64,000 nt of DNA, from positions 2,108,001 to 2,172,000 of the forward strand of contig NZ_CP080531.1 of the NCBI RefSeq assembly GCF_024746835.1. The letters are read 5' to 3'. The position numbers were made by a program, and so were the translations under genes. The notes beneath the pieces were generated by a model. It saw nothing but the letters and a program-made list of their open reading frames with translations. It searched no databases and was not told where the DNA came from. Origin of the DNA: Mesorhizobium sp. AR02 (GTDB lineage Bacteria > Pseudomonadota > Alphaproteobacteria > Rhizobiales > Rhizobiaceae). Shown here one piece after another: positions 41,264-49,559 of the stretch; positions within the stretch are counted from its first letter, which is position 1; every line of letters begins with the position of its first letter.

Positions 41264-42205
41264 TCAAAGTTTTTTTGCCAGCGCCTCCGCCTCGACATCG
41301 GAGGCCGCGCGGCTCTGCAGTCGAAGCCGGTGCTCGCGGTGGACGATGTAGAGACCGCTAGCAACGATGATGGCGGCGCCGACCAGCGTCCAGCGGTCGG
41401 GAAACTGCTTGAAGACGATCCAGCCGGAAATGATCATCCACACCATCTGCGAGTAGGGATAGGGCGCCAACGCCGTGGTCGTCGCCAGCCGATAGGCCTG
41501 CACCAGCAGCCAGTGCCCGACACCGCCAAACACGCCAAGCATGAGCAGCACGAACCAGTGCCAGCCATCATGCGGCAGCGAGAAGGAGAACGGCAGCATG
41601 GGCAAAAGCAGCACCACCGGCGCCAGCGCCGAGAACAGGATCAGGCTTTCCGACGTCTCGGTCGCCGCCATGCGGCGCGTCATGATGACGTAGAAGCAGT
41701 TCGACAGCATCGAGCCGAGCGCGAAGAGATGTCCGATGCCGAAAACGCCGACGCCTGGCCTTGTGATGATCAGAACCCCGATGAAGGCGGCCAGGATGGC
41801 CAGCCAGCGCCGCCAGCCGGCCCACTCACCGAGCAGCGGGCCGGCAAGTGCCGTAATCACCATCGGCCCGAAGAAATAGATCGAGGTGGTCTCGGCCAGT
41901 TGCAGGGAGCGCAGGGCCAGGACGTTGCCCATGGTCGAGCCGAACAGGAACACACCGCGCAGCACATGCGCCGGCAGGTTGACCGGGCGAAACCGCACCG
42001 GTTGGCGCCAGCCGCGCAGCAACGTGCCGACCAGCACGACATGCACGGCAAAGCGCACCCAGGCGACGATCAGCGCGGAAACGCCGGCCAGGACGAGATA
42101 TTTGCTTGAGGTGTCGAGGAAGGTGAAGAAGACATAGGTGGTCAGCATGCACAGGATCGCCACCGGCGGCGTCGCGCTTTCTAGATATTTTTGGGAAGCA
42201 TTCAC
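41264..42205 (-). CDS. EamA (DMT) family transporter
   Basis: A ten-helix drug/metabolite transporter of two EamA domains. Typical segments are FTFLDTSSKYLVLAGVSALIVAWVRF, ALRSLQLAETTSIYFFGPMVITALAGPLLGE, ILAAFIGVLIITRPG and, in the second half, APYPYSQMVWMIISGWIVFKQFPDRWTLVGAAIIVASGL. The start is uncertain: the GTG at 42205 gives 313 residues, which fits the family; an ATG at 42328 or a TTG at 42340 would add a non-conserved polar stretch. It precedes the LacI gene by 78 bases. The substrate is unknown. Confidence 0.88.
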   Translation of the reverse strand: MNASQKYLESATPPVAILCMLTTYVFFTFLDTSSKYLVLAGVSALIVAWVRFAVHVVLVGTLLRGWRQPVRFRPVNLPAHVLRGVFLFGSTMGNVLALRSLQLAETTSIYFFGPMVITALAGPLLGEWAGWRRWLAILAAFIGVLIITRPGVGVFGIGHLFALGSMLSNCFYVIMTRRMAATETSESLILFSALAPVVLLLPMLPFSFSLPHDGWHWFVLLMLGVFGGVGHWLLVQAYRLATTTALAPYPYSQMVWMIISGWIVFKQFPDRWTLVGAAIIVASGLYIVHREHRLRLQSRAASDVEAEALAKKL

Positions 42206-42422
42206 TTGCAGGCCGGGGGAAAAGCTGGGCTGAGGCCCACCTTTGCGGGAATTGTCGCTTGCCGGCAAGCCAAAAGCGTCTGGCACAACAAGACGCGTCG
42301 GCAGGCTTAGCCAGCCCTCGTCTCGCATGTGATGGCCCAAACCAGTGCCCCCGCTCGGGTCAAGCGTGAGGACAGGCTACAGGCATGGTCGCTGTTGTCG
42401 ATCGACGTTGAAAGCATGCTGC

Positions 42423-42451
42423 CTTGACGACATGCGGCTTTCCGCCTAGCT
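42423..42451 (+). promoter_or_regulatory. Sigma-70 promoter of the leader RNA
   Basis: CTTGAC at 42423-42428 and CTAGCT at 42446-42451 are 17 bases apart, close to the alphaproteobacterial consensus. Initiation would fall 6-9 bases further on, next to the ATG of the leader ORF at 42460, giving a nearly leaderless start. Confidence 0.6.
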
Positions 42452-42459
42452 CTGACGCC

Positions 42460-42513
42460 ATGATCGCAATGGCTTTGATCGTCGTAAGGGAGCGCATGGG
42501 CAGGATGGTGTAA
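42460..42513 (+). CDS. Putative 17-residue leader peptide
   Basis: An ORF encoding MIAMALIVVRERMGRMV. It begins at or next to the predicted transcription start, and its TAA stop lies exactly in the loop of the inner hairpin of the leader RNA, the usual geometry of a ribosome-sensing attenuator. It contains several Ile, Leu and Val codons and an Arg-Glu-Arg; Arg/Lys-X-Arg/Lys motifs are known stall sites for macrolide-bound ribosomes. Whether it is translated is unproven. Confidence 0.45.
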   Translation: MIAMALIVVRERMGRMV

Positions 42514-42545
42514 CCATCCGGTGAAAGCACCCATGCGCGGTAAGC

Positions 42546-42569
42546 AGGCTCCTGACGGGGCCTTTTTTT
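42546..42569 (+). terminator. Rho-independent terminator of the leader RNA
   Basis: Stem AGGCTCC / GGGGCCT (one G-U pair) with loop TGAC, followed by six T. It is 60 bases before the proposed start of the MFS gene, so transcription must read through it for expression. Confidence 0.8.
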
Positions 42570-42629
42570 ATGCCCGGAATTTGGGCCGCCTCGTCAGACT
42601 TCAATCCCACCGACAAGGCGAGCGAGATC

Positions 42630-43868
42630 ATGACGAGCGATACCCCCATTCGGAGTCCGGGCACAGACATATCAGGGAGAACGATGGTCTCCGAACCCGC
42701 TGCTCCACCCCGACTGATTACCCTTATCCTGCTTTCGGCTCTTGCCGTGTTGCCGGTCAACATGATTTTGCCGTCGCTGCCGAACATTGCCGCAACGTTC
42801 CAAGCTGATTTCGCATTGGTCAATCTGTCGGTTGCCGGCTTTGCGATCATCACCGCCGTCATCGAGGCCATTGGAGGCGCAATATCGGACCGATTTGGGC
42901 GCAGGCCGGTCGTCTTGATATCTCTCTCGATCTTCGTCATCGCGTCCATTGGCTGCGCTCTGGCTCCCAATATCGGCATTTTTCTTCTGTTTCGCGCGAT
43001 GCAGGCGTGCATCGGCCCCTGCTATTCCGTCGCTCTGGTCATCATCAAGGAGACATCGGACGAGCGCGAAACCGCCAGCAAATTTGGTTATCTCGCCATG
43101 GGGTGGGCGCTCGCGCCCATGGTCGGTCCTCTGTTTGGCGGGTCACTGGACGAACTGTTCGGATGGCGGTCAAGCTTCGTTGTCTTCGCGATCCTCGGTA
43201 TGGTCGCCTACGCCCTATCCGTGCGCGAGATCAGAAGAACCCCATTGTCGAGAGCGCACAGGAACTACCTTGCCTCCTACAGGCTGCTCCTGACCTCGAC
43301 GCGGTTTTGGACCTACACACTGTGCATGGCCGCCTCGATGGGGGTGCTTTATGTCTTTCTGGGCGGAGCCCCATTGGTCGTCGGTGACGCGCTCGGTGGA
43401 TCAAGCGCAAAACTCGGCTTCTACATGGGATTGGTCCCTACCGGCTTCATTCTCGGCAGCTATCTGGCCGGGCGTTACGCCTCGAAGACCTCACTGAGCG
43501 CCATACTTGTTTTTGCGCGCCTCCTGACCTGCGCCGGCCTGTTGGTCGGTCTGGTCCTGTCAAGTTTTGGCATCACTCACGTCCTGGTCTTCTTTGCACC
43601 TTGCGTGTTCATCGGCATCGGTAATGGATTGACCATGCCTGCCGCCAACAGCGGCGCCTTGTCGGTACGACCGGATTTGGTTGGCACCGCCGCAGGACTG
43701 ACCGCCGCAATGCGGATCGGTGGCGGGGCACTCATAGCCTCCATCGCCGGCCTGTTCCTGGCAGATTCGATCCCTGCGCTGTTCGTGATGATGCTGATAT
43801 CGGCGGCACTCGCATTGTTGGCGGCGCTGTATGCCGCCCTTCTCGACCGGCGGCCGCCAACCGATTGA
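42630..43868 (+). CDS. MFS multidrug efflux transporter, Bcr/CflA-like
   Basis: A 412-residue major facilitator with 12 predicted helices. It has LLSALAVLPVNMILPSLPNIA at the first helix, the loop-2 signature SDRFGRRPVVL, and ACIGPCYSVALVIIKE in helix 5, as in Bcr/CflA drug exporters. It would expel drugs by proton antiport. The ATG at 42630 has AAGGCGAG upstream; an ATG at 42570 overlaps the leader terminator. Expression is probably controlled by the leader RNA directly upstream. It is convergent with a DUF2000 gene. Confidence 0.88.
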   Translation: MTSDTPIRSPGTDISGRTMVSEPAAPPRLITLILLSALAVLPVNMILPSLPNIAATFQADFALVNLSVAGFAIITAVIEAIGGAISDRFGRRPVVLISLSIFVIASIGCALAPNIGIFLLFRAMQACIGPCYSVALVIIKETSDERETASKFGYLAMGWALAPMVGPLFGGSLDELFGWRSSFVVFAILGMVAYALSVREIRRTPLSRAHRNYLASYRLLLTSTRFWTYTLCMAASMGVLYVFLGGAPLVVGDALGGSSAKLGFYMGLVPTGFILGSYLAGRYASKTSLSAILVFARLLTCAGLLVGLVLSSFGITHVLVFFAPCVFIGIGNGLTMPAANSGALSVRPDLVGTAAGLTAAMRIGGGALIASIAGLFLADSIPALFVMMLISAALALLAALYAALLDRRPPTD

Positions 43869-43874
43869 GTATCC

Positions 43875-44282
43875 CTATGCGTGCATGCGGGCGCCCTTGG
43901 TGATCTTGTCCACGAGTTTCTTCTCGGCACGCAGCGCGATGCCGACCACCTTGGCGTCATCTGGCGCGAACTTGGCAAAGACGGCGCGATTGGCGGCGTC
44001 GAAGCCGGTGGAAAACATCTCCTCGACATAGAGCGAGGTCGTCACGCCGCGCTCCAGCGCGCGCCGGTGGATCGCGCTCAGCGTCGCCTGATCGGCCGAG
44101 AGCACGATGACCGGCTGGATCGACAGCGGGTTGTAGAGATTGCCTGATCGGTCGCGATAGGGCTCGCCGATGATGTCGGGGAACTGCGCGACGATGCCGC
44201 TGGTCAGGAAGGCGGTGACGTTGAGCTTCTGCCAGACGGGCAGATCTTCCCGCAGCACGATTGCAAATTTCGTATCGAACAT
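43875..44282 (-). CDS. DUF2000 family protein
   Basis: A 135-residue protein of the DUF2000 family (peptidyl-tRNA hydrolase-II-like fold, function not established). It reads MFDTKFAIVLREDLPVWQKLNVTAFLTSGI and ends with a helix of charged residues. The ATG at 44282 is chosen because it starts the conserved domain; the frame stays open upstream through the divergent AraC gene. It is divergent from that AraC-type regulator, with about 50 bases between starts, so the regulator may control it. Confidence 0.8.
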   Translation of the reverse strand: MFDTKFAIVLREDLPVWQKLNVTAFLTSGIVAQFPDIIGEPYRDRSGNLYNPLSIQPVIVLSADQATLSAIHRRALERGVTTSLYVEEMFSTGFDAANRAVFAKFAPDDAKVVGIALRAEKKLVDKITKGARMHA

Positions 44283-44334
44283 GAGAAAATAGACCATTCG
44301 AGGTTGTGCCCCGATGTCGGGGCTGAAGGAGACG

Positions 44335-45207
44335 ATGTCGCACGATCTAGGCAGCCAGGCCTTCGAGGGTCTTGGACGTTTGTGCACTGACGCGGCTGAA
44401 AACTGCATCATCTCCGCCCCGGCCCCTGCGGGCATGGAGCGAATCGAGGCGCGCTTCCACGGCAGCGCCTTCGATCTGCACCGCCATGACACCTACGCGA
44501 TCGGGGTGACGCTGCAGGGTGTGCAGACCTTTCGCTATCGCGGCGCGACGCGGCTAAGCCTGCCCGGCCAGATCATCGTGCTGCATCCCGACGAATTGCA
44601 TGATGGCGGCGCCGGCACCGAGGACGGGTTGCGCTACAGGATGCTCTATCTCGAACCCTCGCTGATGCTGGACTGCCTTGGCGGCGCATCGCTGCCCTTT
44701 GTCAGGGATGCCGTGGTGCGGGATGACGCCTTCTGCGCCACGCTGCTTTCAGCGCTGGGGCCGTTGGAGCAGGAACTCGACGAGTTGTTCGTCGACGATT
44801 TTCTCACGCAACTGATGCGAAGCCTGGCGCGCCATGCCGGCCAGCCGGCAAAGCCGATGGCCAGGACGGCGTGGCGGGCGGCCGCACTGGCACGGGACTA
44901 TCTGACGGAGAACGCCACGCGCACCGTGCGCTCCGGCGAGCTGGAAGCCATCACCGGGCTTGACCGCTATGCCCTATCGCGGCATTTCCGCGCCGCCTTC
45001 TCGACCAGCCCGCATCGTTTCCTGGTGATGCGCCGGCTTCAGCGTGCGCGGCGGATGATCACCGCCGGCGAACCGCTGGCGCAGATCGCGGTCGAGGCCG
45101 GCTTCACCGACCAGAGCCACTTCAACAGGCAATTCAAGAAGGCGTTCGGCATGACGCCGGGACGCTGGTCGTCGCTGATCAGGGACTCGGCCCCGGCAGC
45201 GGCCTGA
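44335..45207 (+). CDS. AraC family transcriptional regulator
   Basis: A 290-residue regulator. The N-terminal cupin-like arm has FDLHRHDTYAIGVTLQGVQTFRYRG and HPDELHDGGAG; the C-terminal double helix-turn-helix has SGELEAITGLDRYALSRHFRAAF and AQIAVEAGFTDQSHFNRQFKKAFGMTP, the AraC signature. AAGGAG lies just before the ATG at 44335 (another ATG is at 44314). Its divergent neighbour, the DUF2000 gene, is a plausible target. The ligand is unknown. Confidence 0.93.
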   Translation: MSHDLGSQAFEGLGRLCTDAAENCIISAPAPAGMERIEARFHGSAFDLHRHDTYAIGVTLQGVQTFRYRGATRLSLPGQIIVLHPDELHDGGAGTEDGLRYRMLYLEPSLMLDCLGGASLPFVRDAVVRDDAFCATLLSALGPLEQELDELFVDDFLTQLMRSLARHAGQPAKPMARTAWRAAALARDYLTENATRTVRSGELEAITGLDRYALSRHFRAAFSTSPHRFLVMRRLQRARRMITAGEPLAQIAVEAGFTDQSHFNRQFKKAFGMTPGRWSSLIRDSAPAAA

Positions 45208-45216
45208 TCCTTGCGA

Positions 45217-45687
45217 TCAGTCGTCCGACTCGGCGTCGTCATCCATCAACACCAGTTCCTCGTTGGAGAGGTTGGCCTCGATGCGGGCGAGCAGCTTGAA
45301 CAGCGCCTTCTGGTCCTTCTTGTCGAGGCCCTTCAGCGCTTGCTTTTCGGTCTTCTTCACCGACTTCTCGATGGCGCGAATGGTTTCGCGGCCGGTCTCG
45401 GTGAGGAAGATGTGCGCCTGGCGGGCATCGGCCTCGGAGGCGCGCTTTTCCAGAAAACCCTGCGCCTGCAGCCGGTTGATGGTCTTGGTGATGGTCGGCG
45501 GGCGCACGCCGAGGCGACCGGCAAGGTTGCCCGGCGTCTGGCCGTCCTCGCGGTCGAGCGCCAGCATGATCTGGTCCTGGCCGGCATAGAAGCCGTGCGC
45601 CAGAAGCCGGGCCGCCAGCGCGGTTCTTGCCAGCCTTGCCGCCGAATGCAGCCGGCTCATTGTTGCAGTCTTGTCCGCCTTGGCCAT
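45217..45687 (-). CDS. MarR family transcriptional regulator
   Basis: A 156-residue winged-helix regulator. It has LARTALAARLLAHGFYAGQDQIMLAL, the recognition helix LAGRLGVRPPTITKTINRLQAQGFLEK and the wing ASEADARQAHIFLTETG, followed by a long Lys-rich dimer helix. GAGGG lies 6 bases before the ATG at 45687. It is convergent with the AraC gene. Targets are unknown; the upstream gap of about 420 bases probably contains its promoter. Confidence 0.92.
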   Translation of the reverse strand: MAKADKTATMSRLHSAARLARTALAARLLAHGFYAGQDQIMLALDREDGQTPGNLAGRLGVRPPTITKTINRLQAQGFLEKRASEADARQAHIFLTETGRETIRAIEKSVKKTEKQALKGLDKKDQKALFKLLARIEANLSNEELVLMDDDAESDD

Positions 45688-46108
45688 GGTCATCCCTCTT
45701 CGGCCATACCGGTGCGCGCAGCATAGACGCAGCCGGCCGGTTGGCAATCGACGATCAAAAAGATTCCGGCGCCCAAACAGCTTTGCCGGCAAGCATTGCG
45801 GTGTCCGCCGTGGTGATGCCAGATGTTTATTTCAGTTAGATGACAAACGAGTTTCCGGAGCGCCGGATTCACAGCGACCGCGTCGCAGGCACGGTCTGAC
45901 GATCGGCGGCCCCAGACAACACACCCTCTTTATCGTCTCGTCGCCGAAGAGGCGAAGCTTTCCGCTGCCATAACCACAGGACAATCCCGGCCGGCCGCTT
46001 TGGTCCATTGGTTTGCCTCGTGCAAAAGCCCGGCACACATCCTATATGGAGCCGACAATCCCTTTTTCGCGGCCTGGATTTCAAGGCCCATATCTTTTGA
46101 GGCAAGCC
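45688..46108. other. Intergenic region between the divergent marR-like and CobW GTPase genes
   Basis: About 420 bases with no gene that I can support. It holds the outward promoters of the flanking genes. A CTATAT at 46042-46047, about 60 bases before the GTPase start, is a good -10 element but has no matching -35. No terminator, tRNA or Zur-like palindrome was recognised by eye. Confidence 0.45.
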
Positions 46109-47164
46109 ATGAGCGACGCACAGACGCAGATCCCCGTAACCGTTCTCACCGGCTATCTCGGCGCCGGCAAGACGACGCTGCTCAACCGCATCCTGTCGGA
46201 AAACCACGGCAAGCGCTACGCGGTCATCGTCAATGAATTCGGCGAAATCGGCATCGACAACGACCTGATCGTGGAATCCGACGAGGAGATCTACGAGATG
46301 AACAATGGCTGCGTCTGCTGCACGGTGCGCGGCGACCTGATCCGCGTCGTCGAAGGCCTGATGCGCCGGGCCGGCCGTTTCGACGCCATCGTGGTCGAGA
46401 CCACCGGTCTCGCCGATCCGGTGCCGGTGGCACAGACCTTCTTCATGGACGACGACGTGCGCTCCAAGACCAAGCTTGATGCGGTGGTGGCGCTGGTCGA
46501 TGCCAAGCATCTGCCGCTCAGGCTCAAGGATTCCAAGGAAGCCGAGGACCAGATCGCCTTCGCCGACGTCGTCGTGCTCAACAAGACCGATCTCGTCACT
46601 CCGGAAGAGCTCGCCAAGGTCGAGGCGACGATCCGCGCCATCAACCCGGCGGCTCGGATCCATCGCACGACGCGCGCCGGCGTCGCGCTGTCGGAAGTGC
46701 TCGACCGCGGCGCCTTCGACCTTTCGCGGGCGCTGGAAAACGATCCGCATTTCCTCGAGGCGCATGACGATCATCATCATGACCACGATCATGACGGCCA
46801 TGATCACCACCACCATGACCATGACGGGCATGATCATCACCATCATGCGCATCCGTCAGACATCCATGACGTGACGGTGCAGTCGGTGTCGCTGCGCGGC
46901 GGCGAGATGGACCCGAAGAAGTTCTTCCCGTGGATCGAGAAGATCACCCAGATGGAAGGCCCCAACATCCTGCGGCTGAAGGGCATCATTGCCTTGAAGG
47001 GCGATGACGAGCGCTATGTCATCCAGGGCGTGCACATGATCATCGAGGGCGACCACCAGCGTGCCTGGAAGGACGGCGAAAAACATGAGAGCCGGCTGGT
47101 GTTCATCGGCCGCGAACTCGACGCCGAGCGCCTGAAGAAGAGTTTTGACGCCTGCCAGGCTTAA
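46109..47164 (+). CDS. CobW/COG0523 family GTPase, probable metallochaperone
   Basis: A 351-residue G3E GTPase. It has Walker [10 protein letters not shown] (residues 15-23), the metal-binding CVCC (68-71), Walker B ETTGLADP and NKTD (158-161), and a very His-rich segment (residues 219-248, mostly His/Asp) before the C-terminal CobW domain. The family inserts or traffics metals, most often zinc. A start at 46013 is in frame but unsupported; the ATG at 46109 begins the conserved domain. The downstream WD40 protein gene is likely functionally linked, with a toxin-antitoxin pair now between them. Confidence 0.92.
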   Translation: MSDAQTQIPVTVLTGYLGAGKTTLLNRILSENHGKRYAVIVNEFGEIGIDNDLIVESDEEIYEMNNGCVCCTVRGDLIRVVEGLMRRAGRFDAIVVETTGLADPVPVAQTFFMDDDVRSKTKLDAVVALVDAKHLPLRLKDSKEAEDQIAFADVVVLNKTDLVTPEELAKVEATIRAINPAARIHRTTRAGVALSEVLDRGAFDLSRALENDPHFLEAHDDHHHDHDHDGHDHHHHDHDGHDHHHHAHPSDIHDVTVQSVSLRGGEMDPKKFFPWIEKITQMEGPNILRLKGIIALKGDDERYVIQGVHMIIEGDHQRAWKDGEKHESRLVFIGRELDAERLKKSFDACQA

Positions 47165-47199
47165 CCGCGGCGCAATCGGGCCTCAGGGGATTGAATTAT

Positions 47200-47232
47200 C
47201 TGTGATGTACACATATTATGTGTACATCACAG
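47200..47232. promoter_or_regulatory. Perfect 33-bp palindrome, operator of the toxin-antitoxin operon
   Basis: Two perfect 16-base arms (CTGTGATGTACACATA and its complement) flank a single T. It ends 10 bases before the antitoxin start codon. Ribbon-helix-helix antitoxins bind such palindromes to repress their own operon. The TGTACA core repeats twice. Confidence 0.85.
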
Positions 47233-47242
47233 AGGCGAGGGG

Positions 47243-47527
47243 ATGGCCATGCCCAGATCAGCCGACAACAAGACCGAGCGTTATCAGATCCGCATTCCCC
47301 CGGTGCAAAAGGCGATGATCGCTCGCGCCGCTGCGCTGTCGCACAAGGATATGGCCGACTTCATCCTCGACAAGATCGTGCCTGAAGCACAGGCCGTGAT
47401 CGACGCAGCCGAGGTAACGAAAGTGGCTGACCGCGACTTCAAGCGCATCCTCGACCTTTTGGAGCACCCGCCCAAACCCAACGCTAGGCTCAAGGCTGCG
47501 ATCGCCGCCTTGCCGGATACTCTGTGA
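47243..47527 (+). CDS. DUF1778 (TacA-like) ribbon-helix-helix antitoxin
   Basis: A 94-residue antitoxin. The N-terminal ribbon-helix-helix reads KTERYQIRIPPVQKAMIARAAALSHKDMADFILDKI; the C-terminal helix (about 55-94) should bind and neutralise the toxin. It is directly followed by a GNAT toxin gene with a GTGA overlap, and a 33-bp palindrome lies upstream, so the pair is autoregulated. Starts at 47243 or 47249 are both possible, each with AGAGG/GAGGGG upstream. Confidence 0.9.
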   Translation: MAMPRSADNKTERYQIRIPPVQKAMIARAAALSHKDMADFILDKIVPEAQAVIDAAEVTKVADRDFKRILDLLEHPPKPNARLKAAIAALPDTL

Positions 47528-48051
47528 CGCTGCCGTCCTGGCACGAGGAGTCCATCGCCAAACGGCATGACAGGGCTTCTTTCGACTGTGGCGACGCACA
47601 GATGAACGATTTCCTGCGACGGTTCGCCCGGCAGAGCCATGATCAGAACGCAGCCAAGACTTTCTGTGCGATCGATGACGCGGCTACGCAGCGGATTCTC
47701 GGTTTCTATACGATCGCGCCATCAGCCGTTGCGCATGAAACCGTTCCCGAAGTAATGACAAGAGGCTTGGCGCGACACGAGGTTTCCGGCTTCAAGCTTG
47801 CCCGGCTTGCGACCGACCGCACCGTTGCCGGGCAAGGACTCGGAGGTCAACTGCTTGTCGCCGCAGCGTTGCGCTGTCTGCGGCTTGCTGGCGAGGGCGG
47901 CGGTATCCTGCTCATCATCGATGCCAAGAGTGAGCGGGCGGCTAGATGGTATGCCAGCTATGGAGCCGAGCGCCTCCGAGGATCGGATTTGACCTTGGTG
48001 ATGCCGCTGGCGACGTTCGCAACCGATCTGCGGGCCAAGGGACTGCTTTGA
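47524..48051 (+). CDS. TacT-like GNAT acetyltransferase toxin
   Basis: A 175-residue toxin of a type II system. Known TacT-family toxins acetylate aminoacyl-tRNA and stop translation. It has the GNAT acetyl-CoA loop RTVAGQGLGGQLLV, FDCGDAQMNDFLRRFARQ at the N-terminus, and the Tyr in AARWYASYGAERL. The GTG start overlaps the antitoxin TGA by four bases. The module sits between the CobW GTPase and a WD40 gene and looks like a later insertion. Confidence 0.9.
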   Translation: MTLPSWHEESIAKRHDRASFDCGDAQMNDFLRRFARQSHDQNAAKTFCAIDDAATQRILGFYTIAPSAVAHETVPEVMTRGLARHEVSGFKLARLATDRTVAGQGLGGQLLVAAALRCLRLAGEGGGILLIIDAKSERAARWYASYGAERLRGSDLTLVMPLATFATDLRAKGLL

Positions 48052-48115
48052 CAATGGCCTCTTGCGTCGAGTAAGCCCCGCTTCTGCAACCTCGTCCAAC
48101 TGTACAAAGATAATC

Positions 48116-49090
48116 ATGCCAACCGTCGCCCCTCTCGACCTCGATGGCCATTGCCTCGCCGCCGTCTTTCTCGGCGATGTGCCGCATTTTGCGCTGGCCG
48201 ACGGCGCCATCCATCGCCTCGACAATGGCCACAAGACGGTGCAGGCCAATGACGGGCTGCTCGCGGCTTTCCATGATGCTGCCAATGACCGGCTGATCAC
48301 CGGCGGCGAGGACGGCAAGGTCTTTGCCGTGAGAGCGGGCGGCGGTCTCAGCGAACTGGCGAGCGCTGGCAAGAAGTGGATCACCAGCGTTGCCGCGGGA
48401 CCGCAAGGCGCCATCGCCTATGCGACCGGCAAGACCGCCTTCGTGCGCTTCGCCGATGGCAAGACAAGGGAATTTGCCCATCCGCGTTCTGTCGAGGGGC
48501 TGGCGTTTTCGCCCAAGGGCATGCGCTTTGGCGTCGCCCGCTACAATGGCGCGACGCTGCATTTCCCGGCCGCCGAGGGCAAGCCGGTGGAGCTCGAATG
48601 GGCCGGCGCCCACACCGGTATCATCTTCTCGCCGGACGGCGCCTTCCTCGTCACCACCATGCAGGAAAACGCGCTGCATGGCTGGAAGCTGGCGGACGGC
48701 AAGCACATGCGCATGACCGGCTACCCCGGCAAGGTCAAAAGCCTGTCATGGAGCGTCAAAGGCAAATGGCTGGCGAGTTCCGGCGCGCCGGCGGCGATCG
48801 TCTGGCCGTTCTCGGGCAAGGACGGCCCGATGGGCAAGGCGCCCCTGGAACTCGGCACGCGCGGCAACGCCATGGTGACGGCGGTCGCCTGCCACCCGAG
48901 CCAGGATGTCGTTGCTGTCGGTTATGATGACGGCATGGTGATGGCGGTGCGTTTTTCCGATGCCAAGGAAGTGCTGTTGCGGCGGCCCGGCAAGGGCGCG
49001 ATCACCTCGATGATGTGGGACAAGGAAGAACGCCGTATCGCCTTCGGCAGTGCGGCCGGCGACTGTGGCGTCATCGACATCACGGCGTAG
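48116..49090 (+). CDS. WD40 repeat protein
   Basis: A 324-residue beta-propeller with WD40-like blades (AAFHDAANDRLITGGEDGKVFAV, VEGLAFSPKGMRFGVAR, TGIIFSPDGAFLVTTMQENALHGWKL, VKSLSWSVKGKWLASSG, VTAVACHPSQDVVAVGYDDGMVMAV). It has no signal peptide, so it is probably cytoplasmic, and likely a scaffold. From memory, WD40 genes often accompany CobW GTPase genes in alphaproteobacteria, which suggests a role with that protein. The ATG at 48116 is chosen; a start at 48062 overlaps only a non-conserved leader. Confidence 0.85.
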   Translation: MPTVAPLDLDGHCLAAVFLGDVPHFALADGAIHRLDNGHKTVQANDGLLAAFHDAANDRLITGGEDGKVFAVRAGGGLSELASAGKKWITSVAAGPQGAIAYATGKTAFVRFADGKTREFAHPRSVEGLAFSPKGMRFGVARYNGATLHFPAAEGKPVELEWAGAHTGIIFSPDGAFLVTTMQENALHGWKLADGKHMRMTGYPGKVKSLSWSVKGKWLASSGAPAAIVWPFSGKDGPMGKAPLELGTRGNAMVTAVACHPSQDVVAVGYDDGMVMAVRFSDAKEVLLRRPGKGAITSMMWDKEERRIAFGSAAGDCGVIDITA

Positions 49091-49106
49091 TTTTCAAAAT
49101 AACGGA

Positions 49107-49559
49107 TCACTCGGCGCCGCAGGACACCTTGCCCGTCAACTCCGTCGGCTTGCCATCCTTGTCCGTGTCGGCGGCATTGTCATAGACGGCAAGCGTGTAC
49201 TGCCCGTCATAGGCGCCTTCGTCGCTGGCCTTGGTCAGGATCGTCAGTTCGACTGAATTGAAGGCGTTTGCCACCTCTTGCTCGCGGTAGACGTTCAGCC
49301 GGAGCTCCTTGCCGTCCAGCCAGTACTGGGTCAGGTTGGAATCCTCGAACGTGGTCTTGCGCAATCCATCGCCAACCGGCCTCGCCTTGATTTCGAGATC
49401 GCCGCGAAAGTTGAAGGTCGGGCCGCCCATGCCTCTGGTGACGCCGGCGCCGACGTCGAATGTCACCGCCGTATCGTCGACGTTGCACCAGATGCCGCCT
49501 GAGGCGAAGGCCGTGCTGGCCGTCGACAGCAGCATTGCCGCACAGATGATCGTCCGCAT
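49107..49559 (-). CDS. Secreted protein of unknown function
   Basis: A 150-residue protein with a clear signal peptide (MRTIICAAMLLSTASTAFASG) and one Cys near each end of the mature chain, probably forming a disulfide. The middle is beta-strand rich (LEIKARPVGDGLRKTTF, ELRLNVYREQEVANAF). No family was recognised. It is convergent with the WD40 gene, only 16 bases apart, with no clear terminator between. It probably functions in the periplasm. Confidence 0.75.
   Translation of the reverse strand: MRTIICAAMLLSTASTAFASGGIWCNVDDTAVTFDVGAGVTRGMGGPTFNFRGDLEIKARPVGDGLRKTTFEDSNLTQYWLDGKELRLNVYREQEVANAFNSVELTILTKASDEGAYDGQYTLAVYDNAADTDKDGKPTELTGKVSCGAE

Larger units (their letters stand above)
42458..42569 (+). 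ncRNA. Candidate structured leader/attenuator RNA upstream of an MFS efflux gene
   Basis: A predicted transcript of about 112 bases between a consensus-like promoter and a Rho-independent terminator. It contains a nested structure: outer stem GCGCATGGG (42492-42500) with CCCATGCGC (42530-42538), inner hairpin GGATGG-TGTAA-CCATCC (42503-42519), a single-stranded GGTGAAAGCA, then the terminator hairpin. A 6-base segment GGGAGC (42488-42493) could pair with GCTCCT (42548-42553) to break both the outer stem and the terminator, a possible antiterminator. It may be a short stable RNA, a ribosome-mediated attenuator for the efflux gene, or both. No known RNA family was recognised. Confidence 0.6.

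Noticed and set aside
40202..42109. A 635-codon plus-strand frame across the LacI and EamA genes
   Set aside because: It spans two real genes on the other strand, and its composition is that of a shadow.
42492..42538. Fluoride, guanidine or SAM-II riboswitch in the MFS leader
   Set aside because: The GGATGGTGT segment resembles fluoride riboswitch elements in passing, but the required second hairpin, pseudoknot and conserved bases of these classes are absent.
46753..46857. CAT/GAC-rich region as a tandem DNA repeat
   Set aside because: It is the in-frame His/Asp metal-binding segment of the CobW GTPase and is explained by the protein.
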